DNA of 64,000 nucleotides from Chaenocephalus aceratus (taxonomy: Eukaryota; Chordata; Actinopteri; Perciformes; Channichthyidae), in NCBI GenBank assembly GCA_023974075.1, contig JAMFTG010000211.1, positions 106,001 to 170,000 on the forward strand, written 5' to 3'. Position 1 is the first letter of the stretch. Each line of letters begins with the position of its first letter. Made by a program: the position numbers and the translations under genes. Below the pieces are notes generated by a model that was not told where the DNA came from, did not search any database, and saw nothing but the letters and a program-made list of their open reading frames with translations. Positions 8,889 to 20,854 of this stretch are shown here, piece by piece.

Positions 8889-11210
8889 CGGGGCCTAATT
8901 TCTAAAGGGATATACGCTCAAATAATGGCGTACGCCAGTTTCTACGCAATGTTTGCAATTTATAAAATACTAACTTGACGGGAAAACGTGCGGTCCTCCA
9001 CGCAAACTCTAACCCAAAAACGGGAGAGACGAGAAACTGCGACACCGTTGGCAGAAGGAAGAATGGAGAGAAATATGTGGAAATAATACCAAAATGTTAC
9101 CTCTCATTTATCATATATGAAGAATTTATTTTCAAACATTGATTAAAGCCAATCTTAAAATGATTTAACAAACGCCTGTTTGAGACTCCTCAGTGCACAC
9201 AAAAACATAACTTGGAGAAATAAATAAATACGGATATGTTATTTAAAACCACCTCGAATATGTTGTGTTAATGTTATGAAATGTTTTCTCATAAATGATG
9301 CGGTAAGCAGGAGGACAGAATTACGTCTAAACTGACGCCGTTTTGCATTTCTATAGGTTGTAGATACGAGCATGGTTGATCATGTTCAATCGTGTTTTAT
9401 GCTGTTTGCCAAGATTTGATAAGTCGCTCGTAAAACACAGGCGGTATGGAAGCTAAGAACACCATATGTGATAAATCAGCTGCGCACAGCTGCGCACAGC
9501 TGATCGACAGCTGGGACACAAACCACCAAATACGAAAACATAGGCCTAATTCAGATCCAGTCGTCATGACTCCACTCCGGGGGGATTCCCCGATCATTTC
9601 TTAGTCTCTCATCAAGGGGGGTCTCCTGTCCCCGGTACAAACACACTGCCTGAGGAAGGCTATGGCTGAAGTCGAATAGTCCATTTAGCTTAGGAAACTT
9701 CCTAAAGGAGTGAAATGACCTGGAAGTCCCTCAGTGGCAGCCATGATAAGTGCCGTTCGAATTCTCTAGAATGATGAGAATGATAGGAAAGGAGGTTTCA
9801 AACTTCCTTTATAACCTCCTTTAGCTTAGGAACCACTGGACCTCCCTAACCGACAGGAGAAGCGAAAATGCTGCCCCACAATGCATTGCAGCCGCAGCAT
9901 TTGCCGTCACTCAACAGTCGGCCGTTCACGGAAACAACCGATTATGACCGAGAAATGATATCATGAAAGTTACGGTGCTTATTAAGCATTTTAAAACATA
10001 GGTGGTAAGTTGCCAAAGTGCTTTGTTTTGAACGTTCATCAGTATTATAATCAAAAAGAGAAATATGAACGTTACTTTTTACTGAAATTATCAAATAAAG
10101 TCAACATGTCAGTCTTTACTGAGCTGTGTGGGGTTTGTTCAGCTTCTAAAAGATGTCTGAATGGTGATATACACAGTGATAGATGTTAAGGACTAACGTT
10201 TATAATAAATACATCTGTATTGATTTTAAGATATTTAGTTCATACAATCATACGTATTGGGATCATTGGTATTAATGTGGACCGGAGGGAGAGGGTGACG
10301 AGCAGAAGTTTCACTTTCCTTTTTTATTTTTAAATTCCAGCTTTGGTCCTGAAGAATATGTTTCTCTGTTGTCCACGTTCATAAAGCAAAGCAGCAGCAT
10401 CAGAGCACGGTGCAGAGTCTCCAGATGAGTTTACAGTAGTCCCTCGTTCTTATTGAACATCCATGTTGTATTCCGCTGTATAGAAAACTGTGGTTTCCAT
10501 AGTTTCCCCACAGCAGCAGACGCACACAATGACGTCCGCTGGCGCATCATAAACACATGGGATAGTCAAAGTGCATTCGGATTTTCTAAAGTACCGCAGT
10601 CTCTTCTCCTAAGTCCTTTTGAATTCTCCTATCCACTATCCCTTAACCCCGTGACGTTTCACTCAGAGGTCAAGGAATAGACGATAGGGTTAGAACTTAG
10701 GAGCTGATCTTTGGACTATTCGGCTGCAGCCTATGTGTATTTGTTTTGTCATGAACCTTTTTCGGACCACTTATTTATTTATTTTGGTGACGATCCGACC
10801 TCCATGCTGCTACTCTGTTCAAATTGCATCCACCAAACAATATGATTTATCTCCACCTCCCCAAAATAACCAAAATCTGACACGGTGTGAGATGTTTTTT
10901 TTAGCTGTTCTGTCCTCATTTTCTGCGATCTTCTTCATAAAGTCAGTCAAAATGAATGAATGGGCGTTTCTTTGACTATTAATAGGCACATATGGGCGTT
11001 ACGTGAAGCCCGCAAAAGCTGCACCGCATTTCGAGTTGATTGTGATTTATAAAGGGAAACCGGCGTAGGACGTGCACTTTCCTCGCCGGTACGCAATGTT
11101 TGGTGAATCGGAAAATGTCGGAAAATGTCTGTACCTATTTCTTGGATTTCTACTACGTAAGCAACCTTCCCACGTGAATCCTACGCACGGCGTTATAAAT
11201 GAGGCCCCTG
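8889..11210. mobile_element. TIR DNA transposon Z (non-autonomous)
   Basis: The left end CGGGGCCTAATTTCTAAA and the right end TTATAAATGAGGCCCCTG are imperfect inverted repeats, each followed inward by 'GCGTACGC'-type subterminal motifs. A related terminus recurs at 57140-57212 and a right-end copy at 19254-19506. No transposase frame is visible. The left flank belongs to repeat Y. The superfamily is unassigned (hAT and PIF/Harbinger both possible). Confidence 0.55.
9658..10731. mobile_element. TIR element nested in Z
   Basis: GGCTATGGCTGAAGTCGAAT at 9658 and the inverse GGCTGCAGCCGAATAGTCC read from 10731 form imperfect inverted ends sharing CGAATAGTCCA. The interior is noncoding, and the subterminal regions on both sides carry 'ttagcttagga'/'cctaagt' motifs. 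Boundaries are uncertain. Confidence 0.45.
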
Positions 11211-14200
11211 ATCCTGCACAGACCTGATCCTGCACAGAGCTGTCATGAATGGAGCTCATTTAACAAGCAAGGTGAAGTGACAGAAGAAAAAAGTATTAAA
11301 AGGTCATCTGATGAGCACCCTTTGCTTTAAAGGTCGATCCACAAGTCTGAAAATATTTCCTATTTTTAGCACATTGCTGATTTTGCCTCCGGGCGTGAAG
11401 GTGCACCATCACAGGGAGATGGATGAAAGGTAGTTTCCAGGCTCTGCTTTAGAACACCATTACTGCCCTGCCTGCCAGTGGTGGCGGTGTTTCAGCACCA
11501 GACCAGAGCAGTCAATTACCGACTCATACCACAGATATGAGGGGCTCATCTCCCCATGTGAAGAGGAGGAGGGGGCTTCTGTCTTAGTGCTAACACGTCC
11601 ATTTAAAAAACCAGCTGCACACCTATTATAAGCCCAGGCCACCAGAGCATTTCAACTCCCTCATCCACAACCTCAGCTCTCAGGCAGCTTTGTTCTCTAA
11701 TAATTGATCAGGCTAGAGTGTATTTAATATCCAAGTAATATTGGTACTGTAACTGAAACCTCAAGAATCAAATCAATATTGAATTGAACTGGAAATGGAA
11801 TTTGAATTTGGGGACTAATTGAATTACAGTTGTTCTTGTTTTTTCTGCTGATCTAAATAAACCCTGTCTGCTGTCATTATTTATCTGTGATGTCTGGTGT
11901 CCCAAAAACAATAAAGTGCCCGTGCGCCTGGAAGGTGATGAGGAAAGTGTGCATGGAGAAATAAATATTTCTGACGTGCACAGGCCACAGAGGATTGTGG
12001 GAGAAGAGAGGAGGCAGAATTACACTGACAGCTCCAGACGTGTTCTGTTCCTGAGCACGTCTGATTGATCTGTTCTTCATTTGCTCTTTACATGTCTTTC
12101 ATACAATGAGAACACGTCTCAGTATAGGATCCTCTCAATGAGATCAGATCAGGCATACTTAAAGAATATAAACATTAAACTAACTTTAGTTATTAGGTGT
12201 CACCTTGGCTTAAAACCTTGTGTAGAGCATTTACAATTGCTGCAAGTAGACAACAACTATTCCCAAAAAAAGTTGATTAGTAACAAAAGACATGTATTTA
12301 TTCCGTCAAATCTCAATCATTGTCCAAAGGTCTTAGATGACCCCAGTTTGGGGTAAACCAATGTATGCAGCCAGGACCCACTTCTGAGTGGCTGTTTACA
12401 AATGAGCGGCAATCTTATTGGACCAAACCCAGCAAGCTTGAGCCAAGCCCACAGGAAGTGATCACCACGTCAGGCTATCTCTCCCTACTCAAGCCATTGT
12501 GGCTTTCCTGAGCATCCTTCATACCTCGCAGGGTTCCATGTGTCTTTGACCAGAGCTCGAGATACAGTGACTGCAGCAGCTGTGACTGCTGTCCTGAAAC
12601 GCTGTGCATTGTATGGGGTGGGGAAGTGGCTCTGAACTGCTTCGAATCCATGTAATGCACTTTGTGACTTTGTTTTGTAAAGTGCTTGTTATTATTATTA
12701 TTGCAGGGCTGATGCACAACTGCTGGACAGCAGTTGTTTTGAAATGGACTATTCTGTATTGAGTCAATACAATTATAACTTTCTTTTTGAATCATTCATC
12801 AAAATGCCTAACTCTGACTGTAATGTGTGGTTTCCAGAAGGGATAAGAAGAATCCATTTGAATGAGACACTGCAAGCGTTCATCTTGTCTATCTGGTTCA
12901 CCGTTGGAGCTTTCAGTGAAACCACAACCCGAGAAGATTAGCAAGCATCGTGTTAGCGGAGATACATTATCATGTGAACCACTGCATATGTAACGTTCGT
13001 TTCAAGCCTCTTTATGTTTTTAGCAAACACATTTTATAAGATGCTACTGAAATGTAATAAGAGTAAGAAATTGGTGTTCCTCCCAGTAATCATGTGTTCA
13101 CGACATCATCAGCTAATTACAACACATGCTTCAATCTCTTGAAGTGACACTGAAACAACATAAACACCGTTTGTGTCCCTTTCAGTCGGGATATCTAATA
13201 TTATCTGCATATATAATTATAATTAGTTTCACCGACCGACAGTATAAATCAGTTATTTGCCCTAACAAAATAATATGTAAAGATATGATGTCTCTCCACT
13301 TGGCACAGACAAGGTAGCACACGTAATGAGGCTTCATAGGGATAGTGTGTCAGAGGAGTGTGTGGGTCTCATGATGGAATGTCTCCACGATGATTGCAGA
13401 AACATGCAGGTCACGTATTGGATTCTCTGTGATTAAACATTAATGTCATCATACAGGGCTAGAGCAGACCTGCCGGGAGGGTGGGGGGGGGGGGGGGGGC
13501 ATGCCTGTAAGCACTGTCATGTATTTTAATTAGCAAAATATGCGTCCTTTTCAATATGTATACAAAAACCTATTTCAAATCTAACAGCACAGCAGGCTGG
13601 CTTCATAAAGATGGAATGAGATGCAGCCTGAAATGAACCAACCTCTATTGTGTTGTTGTTAATCATTTGGCTTTGCATCCTTTCAGCGTAGATCATTGGA
13701 GCCGTCGTATCACCGACAGTGCAGGTAGAGACAGTAATGAGGAACTCATATTGGCTCTCCATGTATTAATAAAAAGCTGCAAAGCCTTTCAAATAAGATG
13801 GGATCAGCTCCGGAGCGAATAAAATGATTAATCTCAGAATCCACTGATGCAACATAATGCATAAAGATTAGAAAATGTCAAACATATTCCGTCTGTAAGG
13901 TAATGAAAAGGTGCTTAGTCAACCCATAACATGAGTTACCTTCCAACATTATCTAAGACGGAATTCTAATTGCAGCTCAAATGTGTTCCTCTCACATGCA
14001 GAATCAGGGGGGGGGGGGGTGCTACCACCATAGATTCCCCTCTAGATAATGGAGGGTCCAGGAGCAGACACATATCTTTCATCTCTGCCGCCCTGAGGGC
14101 CTTCTCCATCTCCAGGGAAGAGCACAACACAGAACACACGATCACACGGACCTACGTACATGGAACGTGATGAAATACACGACCTCAACTCTCGGTCAGA

Positions 14201-14773
14201 ATGTTCACTTGAACTGAAACACGGCATTAGCTCCCAATGTAATTCATCCATTATGTAAACCTTGGTTCCAAGGCAGACAGCAGCACTGACAGGAAGGGGA
14301 ATGAAAGGCCGTCAGCATCGTAACGTGCACAGAAACAATACTGCAGAAAGAACAGGTCCACACGAGAGGCGGATTCAGAGTCCTGATGGACAGATGGACA
14401 GAGCGAGAGACAGGAAGTGGTAAAAGGAACAAATGGCTGTAATAAGTCTTTCAGCGTGTAACTGAGACACACACAGGCACTCTGGGGAAATGGCATGTGA
14501 CGTTAGAGTTCAGCCAAGAAGGACAGAAAGGAGGTTTAAAGGGGCCGAAGAGAGATACCACATGAAAGTAGAGGAGAACAAACATATCATTTGAGATGAA
14601 CCGCTGAGACAAAATGATCAAGTGTTTGACCGTAATGTTAACTGTAGAAATCTTCAGTCATGTCTACTCCTTCGTATTCAACACGACACACATAATGAGC
14701 CTAAACCTCATGTTCATCACATTGTGCAACGACTAAACACTTTTCACCTTCTGTCAACATATCTTTAATGCTT
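11211..14773. other. 3.6 kb with no gene or recognised element
   Basis: All frames are short and show no family resemblance. It contains a run of 17 G at 13483-13499 and a shorter G-run near 14006. A 'ctgatcctgcacagac' direct duplication lies at 11207-11240. This may be single-copy host DNA. Confidence 0.5.
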
Positions 14774-14909
14774 CACTGAAAAAACTGAAACGTTGACTAT
14801 TTTTTTATTTAAACTTAATATGATTGCTTTTAACTAACCTAATACAGTTGTGTGAAATCTGTTGACAAAATACATTTCATAAAAGTCAATGTTTCCGTTT
14901 TTTTCAGTG
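14774..14909. mobile_element. CACTG-type MITE
   Basis: The left end CACTGAAAAAACTGAAAC and the right end GTTTCCGTTTTTTTCAGTG (ending at 14909) are about 24-bp inverted repeats around a ~90-bp A/T-rich core. CACTG ends suggest the EnSpm/CACTA group. A 3-bp TSD is not clear. Confidence 0.6.
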
Positions 14910-14920
14910 TTCTTCCGCTT

Positions 14921-14974
<54 letters not shown>

Positions 14975-15058
14975 CAGGTAGGTTAGTGCAGTCAAGCTGG
15001 TCCCTCAGCGGTTTCCATGTTCATCAGGATGTTGAACCTCCATGCAGCTCACACTCAC
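14896..15058. repeat. Left 163-bp direct repeat flanking a LINE fragment
   Basis: The stretch from 'cgtttttttcagtgttcttc' through the (TG)n run to 'cctccatgcagctcacac' recurs at 16652-16815 in the same orientation. Confidence 0.8.
14921..14972. repeat. (TG)n microsatellite
   Basis: About 26 uninterrupted TG dinucleotides. Confidence 0.95.
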
Positions 15059-16651
15059 AAAGAGCACGCACGCACGCACGTACGTACGTACGTACTACGC
15101 GAGGCAGGCGGTTTGAGGGCATCCTTACTACATGGCCCAGCCATCGTAGCTGGTGCTGAGTAAGTGTGGCCTCAATACTCCTGCAGTTGGTCTTCGAGAG
15201 TACTTCAGAGTGGGGCACACGATCACGCCAGCTGATTCCCAGGATGCGCTGAAGGCAGCATTTGTGGAACTGCTCTAGGGCCCTGCTGTGGCGGCTGTAA
15301 GTTACCCAGGCTTCGCAGCTGTAAAGGAGGGTAGTGATGCAGATGGCTTGGTAGACACAAACCTTCGTGCGGAGATGGAGGTTCTTGTTTTGAAAGACCC
15401 TACGCCGGAGTCTCCCAAAAGCAGCTGATGCCTGCTTTATCCTGTTTTGGACCTCATTGTCGATGGTGTTGTCTTCAGAGAGAATGCTCCCCAGGTATCT
15501 GAAGGATGCTACAACAGACAGTTGTTCACCAGCAGCAGTGAAGGTAGGTGGTGTAGATGGGATGTTGGCACTCCACTGGCAAACTACTTCCGTCTTGATG
15601 GTGTTGACGGTCAGTCCCATCCTGCTGTACGCTCTCACCCAGCAGTAAGAACAGACTGGAGGTCTTGTGGACTGTGAGATACGAGAGCACAGTCGTCTGC
15701 ATACTGTAGCTCAATGACTCTCTCCCTTTGCAGTTTGGTGGCTGCCTGGAGCCTCCTTATGTTGAAGAGGTTGCCATCTAGACGAAAGTCCACTGCCACA
15801 CCGCTACTGTCCTCAATCTCCTTGTGGAGGAGCTGGGTGACACATAGCAGGAAGATGTTAAAAAGTACTGGTGCTAATACACCTGTGTGTACAGGGAAGG
15901 GGGAAGACTCGTGTCCTCCTATAGTCACCCGAGCAGTCATTCCGTCATGAAATTGGCGGAGGATGTTGACAAACTTTTTGGGGCAGCCAAACCTGATAAG
16001 GACTTCCCATAAAAGTTCTCTCTGGACAGTGTCGAAGGCTTTGGAGAGATCGAAAAAGGCCATGAACAGGTCCTGATGCTGTTCTCTGCACTTTTCCTGC
16101 AGCTGTCGAGCTGTGAAAATCATGTCCACCGTGCTCCTGCTCTTCCTACATCCACATTGTGATTCAGGCAGTATTGACTCGGTGGTGTTTCTAATCAGCC
16201 TCTGGAGCATAACCTTTGCCAGGACCTTACCGGCGACGGCAAGGAGCGAGATACCCCTGCTGTTGCCACAGACAGCCTTGTCACCCTTGTTCTTGTAAAT
16301 GGTGACAACATTGGCGTCTCTCCATTGTTGTGGGATGATCTCATCAGCCCAGACCTCGTGATGTACTTGTGTAATGCTCTTGTACAGAGGTAGCCTCCTT
16401 GTTTCAATAGCTCAGCAGGGATGTTGTCATTACCAGGGGACTTGTTGTTTTTAAGGGAACGGATAGCTGATTGGACCTCCAGGAAGGTTGGGGGCTGGTC
16501 TAGATTGTGCATAGGAGGAAGTGTAGGCAGGTCGTCAAGGACGGTGGGGTCTGCATCAGAGTCCTGATTTAGCAGGGTACCAAAATGTTCAGCCCATCTC
16601 AGCAGAATGCTATGCTTGTCCGTCAGGCCATCTGCTGCACGCACGCACGCG
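15059..16651 (-). pseudogene. RTE-like LINE reverse transcriptase fragment
   Basis: Three minus-strand frames align end to end. 16195-16644 carries the RT start (WAEHFGTLLNQ, IRSLKNNKSPGNDNIPAELLK). 15635-16210 carries the palm (FFDLSKAFDTV, a degraded 'QGCVLAPVLF'-like VHTGVLAPVLFNI, and YADDCALVS). 15024-15638 carries the thumb and tail (LTVNTIKTEVV, FRYLGSILSEDN, LLYSCEAWVTY, HQLRWLGHVVRM). This set is what I recall for RTE-like elements that produce 'craniofacial development protein 2-like' annotations; the clade is tentative. The endonuclease is missing and frames are broken. The 3' end runs into a (ACGT)n tract at about 15067-15095. It lies exactly between two 163-bp direct repeats. Confidence 0.75.
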
Positions 16652-16676
16652 CGTTTTTTTCAGTGTTCTTCCGCTT

Positions 16677-16736
<60 letters not shown>

Positions 16737-16811
16737 CAGGTAGGTTAGTGCAGTCAAGCTGGTCCCTCAGCAGTGTCCATGTTCATCAGGATGTTGAACC
16801 TCCATGCAGCT

Positions 16812-16815
<4 letters not shown>
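16652..16815. repeat. Right 163-bp direct repeat
   Basis: Second copy of 14896-15058, with its own (TG)n run (16681-16734) and a few substitutions ('cagtgtccatg' against 'cggtttccatg'). Confidence 0.8.

Positions 16816-16886
<71 letters not shown>
16814..16886. repeat. (CA)n microsatellite
   Basis: About 36 CA dinucleotides, apparently an expansion of the 'cacactcac' seen at the end of the left direct repeat. Confidence 0.95.
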
Positions 16887-16889
<3 letters not shown>

Positions 16890-18290
16890 TGAAAAGTCCT
16901 TCCTCAGCAGATTTATCATGCATTCAACACATCATCTAATCAGCATTTTAACCTCAAGCCTATTAATACCACTTGCAATTCTATCTCGGCGATGGAGCAT
17001 GTGTTTATTTATAACACTTAAAATTAGACTTCAAAATGCTATTGAGTGTTTTTTCTATGTAATAATTCTGTACTACCAGCAGAGTGCACTATTGTAATTT
17101 CCAGCTTAATCCACTAGGGATTACTGTTGCACAACTAACCTCTATTTAACAAGAAAAGCTTATTTTTCTTCTTAAAAATGGAAAGAGAATTACACTAGGG
17201 AAGAACATTACACTATGGTAAAACAACACAGCACATAACCGCCAAAACACTTTTGCAAACTGGAATATTTCAAAAAACCGTCAATTCACACTTGCAAGCA
17301 GAAAAGAAACTTCCAAAATCAGATCCCTACAAATACCAAACTTCCCACGGTAAGATAACCTGTCTATTTTATAGTTACAACTCTGCAAATAAATATGATT
17401 TGTCCTTCTCAAGATGGAGTGCCTAGCCTCATGTGAGTAGGACTGGCTAAAAACAAACAGAGTACTTTCAATTAGCATTTCACGAAATGGCGACTGCCGT
17501 GTGGTTCATTGTAAACATGAGGGCAAGACAAGATGGCAACTGATTTTCCAACCTTTGACCTGAAGAACAAAGGGATTTGAAAACACCTCGTGGCTCTCAC
17601 AGCGGAGTTTAAAATTCAACACAAAACAACACTGCAGTTTAAAATAACATTTCTATTTAATTTACAATTATAAATGGGCCTCATACCCTTATGTCATAGC
17701 CCTCAATCCATGTACGTAATGTTTTGACTTTAAGAGCCAGTATGGTTATCTCCTCTGTTTAAACACGCTATCATGGGACAAAGTAAGACGCTAATCAAAC
17801 ACAATCAGCAGAATATTGTCTATCTAATGCACGAATGTTGCATTTCTCGTCGTAATCCACACGCAATGTCTGTTTGAGAAAGAAAAACAGCCTCACACTG
17901 TCTTTAACACAAACACTCACTCCAATATTCTCAGCTTCCACTGTGATTGTGTTCTTTGTCTCAAGCAGTCCCGACTGCTAAATAGCCTCAAACCATTCAC
18001 GTTAACTTAAAACGTAACAAAAAACACTTATTGGAGCGATTAGTCTTTTGCCGACATGTAATAACAGACAAACGAATAGCATGCAGGGTTAAATATAAGA
18101 AAAATAAGTAATTTGAACTCACCCTGCTTGTGAAAATGCAACGCCACGTGTTATATGATTGTTATTGTTATAAATTTGGTTGTTTTAACATTAAATGCAC
18201 AGCTAATTTCAGGATCCGCTGGCCTCCGTCAGACACACACATTTAACATTGTCCTGCATAAACTATGAGGAATTCGACAGAACAGGTTTC
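16887..18290. other. No gene recognised
   Basis: No supported coding frame. If the LTR at 18406 belongs to a minus-strand retroelement, this stretch would lie downstream of its leader, but no gag or pol similarity is visible. Confidence 0.45.
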
Positions 18291-18402
18291 CTCTTACCAA
18301 GTCTTTTGAGCTCGTTGTGTGTCTGAACGGACGCTGCGTCCCTAGAAAACAGCTGGTTCTTAATCTCTCCCGGTCCAACGAAGAATCACGTCAGGGTCAC
18401 CA
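18291..18402 (-). promoter_or_regulatory. Retroviral-type primer-binding site and leader with splice donor
   Basis: On the minus strand TGGTGACCCTGACGTGATTC (18383-18402) lies 3 bp after the LTR end. It starts with TGG, as primer-binding sites complementary to a tRNA 3' CCA end do. About 85 bp further on is a consensus splice donor, CTTGGTAAGAG (18291-18302). LTR, PBS and donor in this order is the layout of a retroviral leader. No gag follows. Confidence 0.5.
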
Positions 18403-18405
18403 ATT

Positions 18406-18900
18406 GTTATCTGTGTTGGTTATTCTCGCGTCCAGTAGAGAAGCTTAAAAAGGAGACTAAATTGAGTCTCTGAGATTGTTTCAAATTGGTACTTTAATTA
18501 ATAAAAAGCGTGGTATTGTTACAAACAGGATATTGTCCGACAGAAATACAGCTGTGTATCTGGCTCTCGCTAGCGGAGAAAGAGGCCGAACCCCTCAGGT
18601 CCCGCTGTTTATATATCCTCTGCTGGCTCCTCCCTGCGGGCCGGCTCTCCACGTTTTAATGTCCGTTTGTTATGCATATCAGAGGATACAGACATTGTAC
18701 ATTCAATATATCTAAACACGCCTTTTCTCCTCCTTAACTCTTTCATGACTTTTCATTTAACACATTCTAAACGCTGTAATCAATACTCCAAAAATACAGG
18801 AAATACTTCACAGCAGTTTGGTTTTCGGTCGTTCCGAATGTTGTCACATGCTACCCACATCTGTAAACAATAACGTACTCAAATGAACTGTACCTTCATT
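18406..18900 (-). repeat. LTR of an ERV-like element (right boundary uncertain)
   Basis: Read on the minus strand it has TATATAAAC at 18607-18615, an ATTAAA polyadenylation-type signal at 18493-18498 and the end ...GATAACA at 18406, next to the primer site. The U3 start could not be fixed; 18900 is only an estimate. No internal genes or second LTR are visible, so it is either a truncated copy or the start of a gutted one. Confidence 0.5.
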
Positions 18901-19253
18901 TAATATTCAACAATAATAATATCTCAACGTCTATAGTTGTAGTGTTGAAATCAGTAGGTTTCGGTGTGCAACATCATATCATCTCGCTGCTAAATTCACC
19001 TCTATAGTAAATGGTATATTAGCCTCATGCTAAATGCTAACCGGAGATGAAGGATTTTCAGAATAAAAGCTTAACAACTGGTTGTGCACAAGATCTTCTG
19101 GTTTTTCAGTATACAACAGCATTTAAACTGACGGTATGTTTAAGGTACATTATGCTATCAAAACATTCTAACAGAACACAACACATTAGTTGTATTTCCT
19201 TTAACTGGTAGATATAGAGTTGCTGCGGGGGGGGGGGGGTTGAGATGCAGCGG
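18901..19253. other. No gene recognised; G13 run
   Basis: A/T-rich sequence with a 13-G run at about 19227-19239. No feature is supported. Confidence 0.4.
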
Positions 19254-19506
19254 AGATGCTGAATGAATGAATGAATGGGCGTTTCTTTGACTATTTATAG
19301 GCAAATATGAGCGTTACGTGAAGCCAGCAAAAGCTGCACCGCATTTCGAGTCGATTGTGATTTATAAAGGGAAACCGGCGTAGGAAGTGCCGTACGCACT
19401 TTCCTCGCCGGTACGCAATGTTTGGTGAATCGGAAAATGTCGAAACATTTCTGTACCTATTTTTTGGATTTCTACTACGTAAGCAACTTTCCCACGTGAA
19501 TCCTAC
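19254..19506. mobile_element. Second copy of the right end of transposon Z
   Basis: It is nearly identical to 10948-11195, sharing 'gggcgtttctttgactatt', 'aagctgcaccgcatttcgag' and 'ctacgtaagcaa'. It lacks the ~14 bp just inside the terminus ('cgttataaatgagg') and ends CCCCTG directly against the other half of repeat Y. Confidence 0.7.
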
Positions 19507-19672
19507 ACACGGCCCCTGGTCCTCCTCGCTGAGGAAAGAACCTCAGTCCTCTCCAAACCAACAGACAGGATATCCATCACGGAGGTTTCTCCCTGAAGTC
19601 TCTGCAGCTCTCTGGACACCAAGCTGTCTCAATCCGTTCACACTGAATATGAGAGGGGAAAAATGAAACCAA
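19507..19672 (-). repeat. Repeat Y, right-hand portion
   Basis: This matches the inverse of 29500-29620 ('ggtttctccctgaagtctct', 'ctctctggacacca'). It continues repeat Y from the point where copy 1 (8325-8885) is interrupted by Z. Confidence 0.65.
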
Positions 19673-19686
19673 TAAATGCTTTAGAC

Positions 19687-20062
19687 CAGGGGTCTCCAAC
19701 ACGTCGATCGCGAGCTACCGGTAGCTCACGGGCAGCTTTTCAGTAACTTCGCGCTCGATTATCGATTATAGCGTAGTAACGTTGCTTCTTGATTTTTCGG
19801 CCGCGGCCGGACAATAACGGTTTTTTATTTTAGAATTGTTTCTGACAAACGAATATAAAATTGGTCCGTGACGCATAGATCGAGGAACAGATGTGACAGC
19901 GGCACAGCGACACCACACATGGGGCAGTCTGCTTTATCCACCAACACCAGCAACACAGAACCAACAGCAGAATGACCCGCTCTGAATCAGTCCGCATCGC
20001 TGCGGCTCAGAGACACACAGCAGGGATTTGTGTTTTTGAAAAACACTTGTTATCGTCATGTC
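19687..20062. mobile_element. hAT left-end fragment
   Basis: It begins CAGGGGTCTCCAACACGTCG, a hAT-like terminus with a 'GTCGATCGCGAGC' subterminal motif related to that at 50872. No right end is found; it is cut by the LTR starting at 20063. Confidence 0.5.
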
Positions 20063-20238
20063 TGTCAGGGTTTGAGTTTTTGTGTGTCTAATTTTGGGGT
20101 TATTTTGCTGTTCTGTCCTCCCTGTCGTTAGTTTCCCTGGTGTGTCTAATTGTCTGATTGTGTTCACCTGTTGCCCTTGTGTTTCTCCTCCCCTGCCCGG
20201 CTGTTTCTCGTCTCGTGAGTACCCCTCCCTGTATTTAG
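20063..20238 (+). repeat. LTR of element 3, upstream part (U3)
   Basis: It starts TGTCAGGGTTTG and ends GTATTTAG, where a hAT begins. The rest of this LTR resumes at 28351 with ATTTAGTCTTG. The two parts sum to about 400 bp, close to the 406-bp LTR of element 1, and the LTR ends TGTCAGGGTT/AACCCTGACA are exact inverses. Confidence 0.75.
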
Positions 20239-20662
20239 CAGGGCTCGACATTATAAATGGCCCGCTGGCCCGGAAGCACTATTTAGACACCCCGGGCCAG
20301 CATAACGTACTTTCCACTTGCTCGCTCGGGCCACTAAAAATATTGTTTTAAAAAAAAATGTTTCCTGTGATATTGGTATTTTGACACTAGCAATTTTGTT
20401 AAATTGTTTCGTTTATTAACGCTTCAACATAGTGTTTCGTGAGTCGCTTGTCGTTGTTGGGTGAAAAGCAAACAGTCGTTTGCTGCGGAGCGCAGCGCGA
20501 GCAGGCTCCCGTGAGCGCACTCCTTCACTACAGAATATCGCGCCACCTAACCATTCGCCAAAATGTTTTTAATACCAGCAGTAACCGGCCAAGCGCCGAG
20601 CATAAAAAAATCTTCAAATAAAAGAAAGTCACCGGAGGAGTTAAAGGAGAGTGACAGGGAGC
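20239..20662 (+). mobile_element. hAT element inserted in LTR 3, left part
   Basis: It begins CAGGGCTCGACATTA; the inverse terminus TAATGTCTATCCCTG ends at 28350. The left part contains a short frame near 20580-20660 reading SSNKRKSPEELKESDREHE, resembling the basic start of a hAT transposase. It is interrupted at 20663 by the 3' end of a LINE. Confidence 0.65.
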
Positions 20663-20692
20663 ATGAATGAATGAATGAATGAAAACTTTATT

Positions 20693-20795
20693 ACAGACTC
20701 AGGGTCCAGATAAAAGACAAGACATTACATAGATAAAAGACAAGACATTACATAGATAAAAGACAATACATTACATAGATAAAAGACAAGGCATT
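20693..20795. repeat. 3' UTR tandem repeat of the LINE
   Basis: About four copies of a 23-bp unit, agataaaagacaagacatta plus cat, precede the terminal GAAT tetranucleotide run. Confidence 0.85.
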
Positions 20796-20854
20796 AGATA
20801 TAATAAATTACATACATAGCATAAAAAGAATTCATAGTTTAAGAATAATTTAAA

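Noticed and set aside
13483..13499. G17 run as a G-quadruplex regulator
   Set aside because: A lone homopolymer in unannotated DNA; equally likely a slippage or assembly artefact.
16607..17097. Frames containing long CVCV or HTHT runs
   Set aside because: Translations of (TG)n/(CA)n microsatellites.
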